Positions 62,727-64,000 of a stretch of 64,000 nucleotides of DNA are shown piece after piece. Source of the DNA: Pseudomonas putida (GTDB lineage Bacteria > Pseudomonadota > Gammaproteobacteria > Pseudomonadales > Pseudomonadaceae); contig NZ_CP039371.1 of NCBI RefSeq assembly GCF_005080685.1, positions 3,286,001 through 3,350,000 of the forward strand, read 5' to 3'. The position numbers and the translations under genes were made by a program. A model generated the notes under the pieces. The model was not told where the DNA came from and searched no databases. It saw only the letters and a program-made list of their open reading frames with translations. Position 1 is the stretch's first letter. Each line of letters begins with the position of its first letter.

Positions 62727-63257
62727 CTATTCCCCAGTGAGCAGTTGGTCGTCGTCGGGTCCAGGGGGCTTGGCGCCATTACGGCGGCGATCGGCCAGGA
62801 CCCAGCTACCATCGAACAACTGCAAGGGGAACGATTCGTTCCTGTTCTGGCGTCGTTCGACGAACCCTTCGGCCGGGTTGTCCGTGGCCCTGCGCTGGCG
62901 CTCGATGCCCATCAGGTCGAGGACTGCGCGGGCCAGTTCCGCCAAGGGGAACGGCTTGAACAGGACATGGCTCACGCCCAGTTCGGCGGCCCGCTCACGG
63001 ACCTCGGCGGTCGGGTGGGCGGTAATCAGCACGAAGTGGCACTGCCTGTTCCTGCGCACGGTCTCGAGGACCTGAAAACCCTCCATGTCGGGCAAACGGT
63101 AATCCAGCACAATTACATCCGGTGTCAGGCGTTCAGCCAGGCTGATACCACTGGCACCATCGTGGGCGACATGAACTTCCAGGCCTTGCGCCTGCAGATA
63201 CGCTTGCAGGTTCTGCGCAAGGGTCTGTTCGTCATCGACTACCAATACTCTGTTCAC
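62727..63257 (-). CDS. Stand-alone receiver-domain response regulator
   Basis: 176 residues from GTG 63257 (GGGAG upstream; an overlapping TTG is less likely). Receiver domain in residues 1-120 with acidic pair D8/D9, phospho-acceptor D52 (VIVLDYRLPD), TAH and KPF switch residues. The ~55-residue tail is charged and has no DNA-binding or enzyme domain. Heads the secretion-curli operon, 60 bases before gspE, and is preceded by a sigma-54 promoter. May work through protein contact with the machine or a separate kinase/activator. Confidence 0.88.
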   Translation of the reverse strand: MNRVLVVDDEQTLAQNLQAYLQAQGLEVHVAHDGASGISLAERLTPDVIVLDYRLPDMEGFQVLETVRRNRQCHFVLITAHPTAEVRERAAELGVSHVLFKPFPLAELARAVLDLMGIERQRRATDNPAEGFVERRQNRNESFPLQLFDGSWVLADRRRNGAKPPGPDDDQLLTGE

Positions 63258-63321
63258 CAAGGCCCACTCCCAAGAACTTCCCGGTTACCCGGTCTGCGAA
63301 GTGCGGCCTTGTACAGGCTTG

Positions 63322-63338
63322 AGCAGGCTTCGTGCCAG
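63322..63338 (-). promoter_or_regulatory. Sigma-54 promoter of the pilus/T2SS-like and csgEFG operon
   Basis: Minus strand CTGGCACGAAGCCTGCT matches YTGGCACGRNNNTTGCW at 16 of 17 positions (CTGC for TTGC). It lies 65 bases upstream of the receiver gene that heads the operon. Confidence 0.8.
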
Positions 63339-63421
63339 GCATGAATAGTCATCTCGCACCACTTGCAACTCGTTGATTCGCTTGGGTTTACCCCAGTCGT
63401 TCGGAACTCGCGCGTATCCGC

Positions 63422-63483
63422 TTCCCCACTTTCGGGGGAACTGATGGCATATTGCCAATTCGTTATTCCCCAGTAGTGGGGAC
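63422..63483. promoter_or_regulatory. Paired palindromes, putative activator sites
   Basis: Two inverted repeats: TTCCCC-N7-GGGGAA (63422-63440) and TTCCCC-N6-GGGGAC (63466-63483), centred about 44 bases apart (four helical turns) and starting 84 bases upstream of the sigma-54 promoter. Position and pairing fit an enhancer for a sigma-54 activator. Between them is GGCATATTGCC. Binding protein unknown. Confidence 0.5.
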
Positions 63484-63498
63484 TCCTCATCGGCGGGC

Positions 63499-64000
63499 TC
63501 AATTAGCGATTTCCACTTTAGCGGATTCACGCAAACGTTGGCGCACGGCATGGCGCGCCTGCCCTTGCAATTGGCCGATGAGCGCGGCCCTGGCCAAGAC
63601 CAGACCCTGTTCTGTTATGACAGAAGCGCTATCACTTTGGTTCTGCATTCCTTGCAACCTGTCGCGATTGGCCTGATAGAAGGCTTCGACATCCGCCTGG
63701 GTAGGTTCGGCCACCTCGCTGAGCTGCGCATAGACCTGCTGGGCAGCCAGCTCGTGGCGGGTGTAGTCAGCGTACTCTGCACGAGTGAAGCCTGCTTGCG
63801 CCAGTCTTTGCTCGAAGATCGCCGGGCTACCGAAGGTGGCTTCGAGCTCGCCGACCTGGGCCGAGACCTGCTCGTCGCTGATGGCGATGCCGCGGCGCTG
63901 GGCCTCCTGCCACAGCAGCTCTTTATCGATCAGCTCGTCCAGGGCCTGGTCGCGCAGGCGCTTGTACAGCGTCGGATTGCGGATGCTACCCAATGCCCGC
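63499..64000 (-). CDS. PpiC/SurA-N-like periplasmic chaperone or isomerase, C-terminal part (5' end outside window)
   Basis: The frame runs through the right edge. The visible ~166 residues resemble the SurA N-terminal chaperone domain: DQALDELIDKELLWQEAQRRGIAISDEQV, then FEQRLAQAGFTRAEYADYTRHELAAQQVY, followed by a helix-rich end without a complete rotamase domain. Such proteins help unfolded exported proteins cross the periplasm. Its place just upstream of the secretion-curli operon, same strand, suggests a role for substrates of that machine; a 241-base gap with its own promoter separates them. Confidence 0.75.
   Translation of the reverse strand, partial: RALGSIRNPTLYKRLRDQALDELIDKELLWQEAQRRGIAISDEQVSAQVGELEATFGSPAIFEQRLAQAGFTRAEYADYTRHELAAQQVYAQLSEVAEPTQADVEAFYQANRDRLQGMQNQSDSASVITEQGLVLARAALIGQLQGQARHAVRQRLRESAKVEIAN

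Noticed and set aside
61122..63344. 740-codon plus-strand frame opposite gspE and the receiver gene
   Set aside because: Antisense shadow spanning two real genes; low-complexity composition.
63254..63551. Short minus-strand frames in the gap before the receiver gene
   Set aside because: Overlap the sigma-54 promoter and palindromes; no coding signature.

Overview
The window looks like a stretch of chromosome from a fluorescent pseudomonad of the Pseudomonas putida group. The DNA is GC-rich, gene content and order resemble what I recall of the P. putida accessory and metabolic chromosome (gapN-like, ilvA, RND pump, mobA, quinohemoprotein amine dehydrogenase, curli), and the intergenic gaps carry classical Pseudomonas REP palindromes built on CGCGGGYAARCCCGCTCCYACAG. 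No rRNA, tRNA, CRISPR array or complete insertion sequence was recognised.

Layout. (1) 1-5.2 kb: the end of a GNAT acetyltransferase, a ChbG/YdjC deacetylase, a large leucine-rich-repeat effector-like protein that stops before the catalytic part of its expected E3-ligase domain, and an HU protein. (2) 5.3-14.7 kb: a CHASE-GGDEF-EAL membrane protein, NADP-dependent glyceraldehyde-3-phosphate dehydrogenase, a VOC protein, an unknown protein, an iron alcohol dehydrogenase, ilvA with an isoleucine-rich leader peptide and attenuator, and a PACE transporter. (3) 14.8-23.1 kb: a tightly overlapping operon wecB-nfrB-nfrA-DUF4434-diguanylate cyclase, probably a c-di-GMP-controlled exopolysaccharide system that also matches the phage N4 receptor genes. 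(4) 23.1-30.3 kb: an RstAB-like two-component system, divergent from an RND pump without its outer-membrane channel, then mobA.

(5) 30.4-45.4 kb: an acyl-CoA ligase and a complete quinohemoprotein amine dehydrogenase locus (qhp/pea). It has three structural subunits, the radical SAM enzyme QhpD, the protease QhpE, the exporter QhpF, the flavin monooxygenase QhpG, an aldehyde dehydrogenase, and a sigma-54 activator. Together they should oxidise primary amines such as phenylethylamine in the periplasm, and the resulting aldehyde in the cytoplasm, to the acid. A small lower-GC RHS-type gene interrupts the locus.

(6) 45.7-64 kb: a curli locus in two parts. The rightward operon has two paralogous secreted proteins followed by csgB and a very long csgA. 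The leftward operon fuses a type IV pilus/type II secretion-like machine (ATPase, PilM/N/O/P-like proteins, secretin, three pseudopilins) to csgE-csgF-csgG, headed by a stand-alone receiver protein and probably a PpiC/SurA-like chaperone. alkB, a DUF6124 gene and an RNase T2 lie between them. Strong sigma-54 promoter matches precede both curli operons and the aldehyde dehydrogenase gene. The most noteworthy possibility is that curli export and a pilus/T2SS-like machine work as one unit under sigma-54 control. One machine gene (PilP/GspC-like) carries a REP palindrome inside its reading frame.
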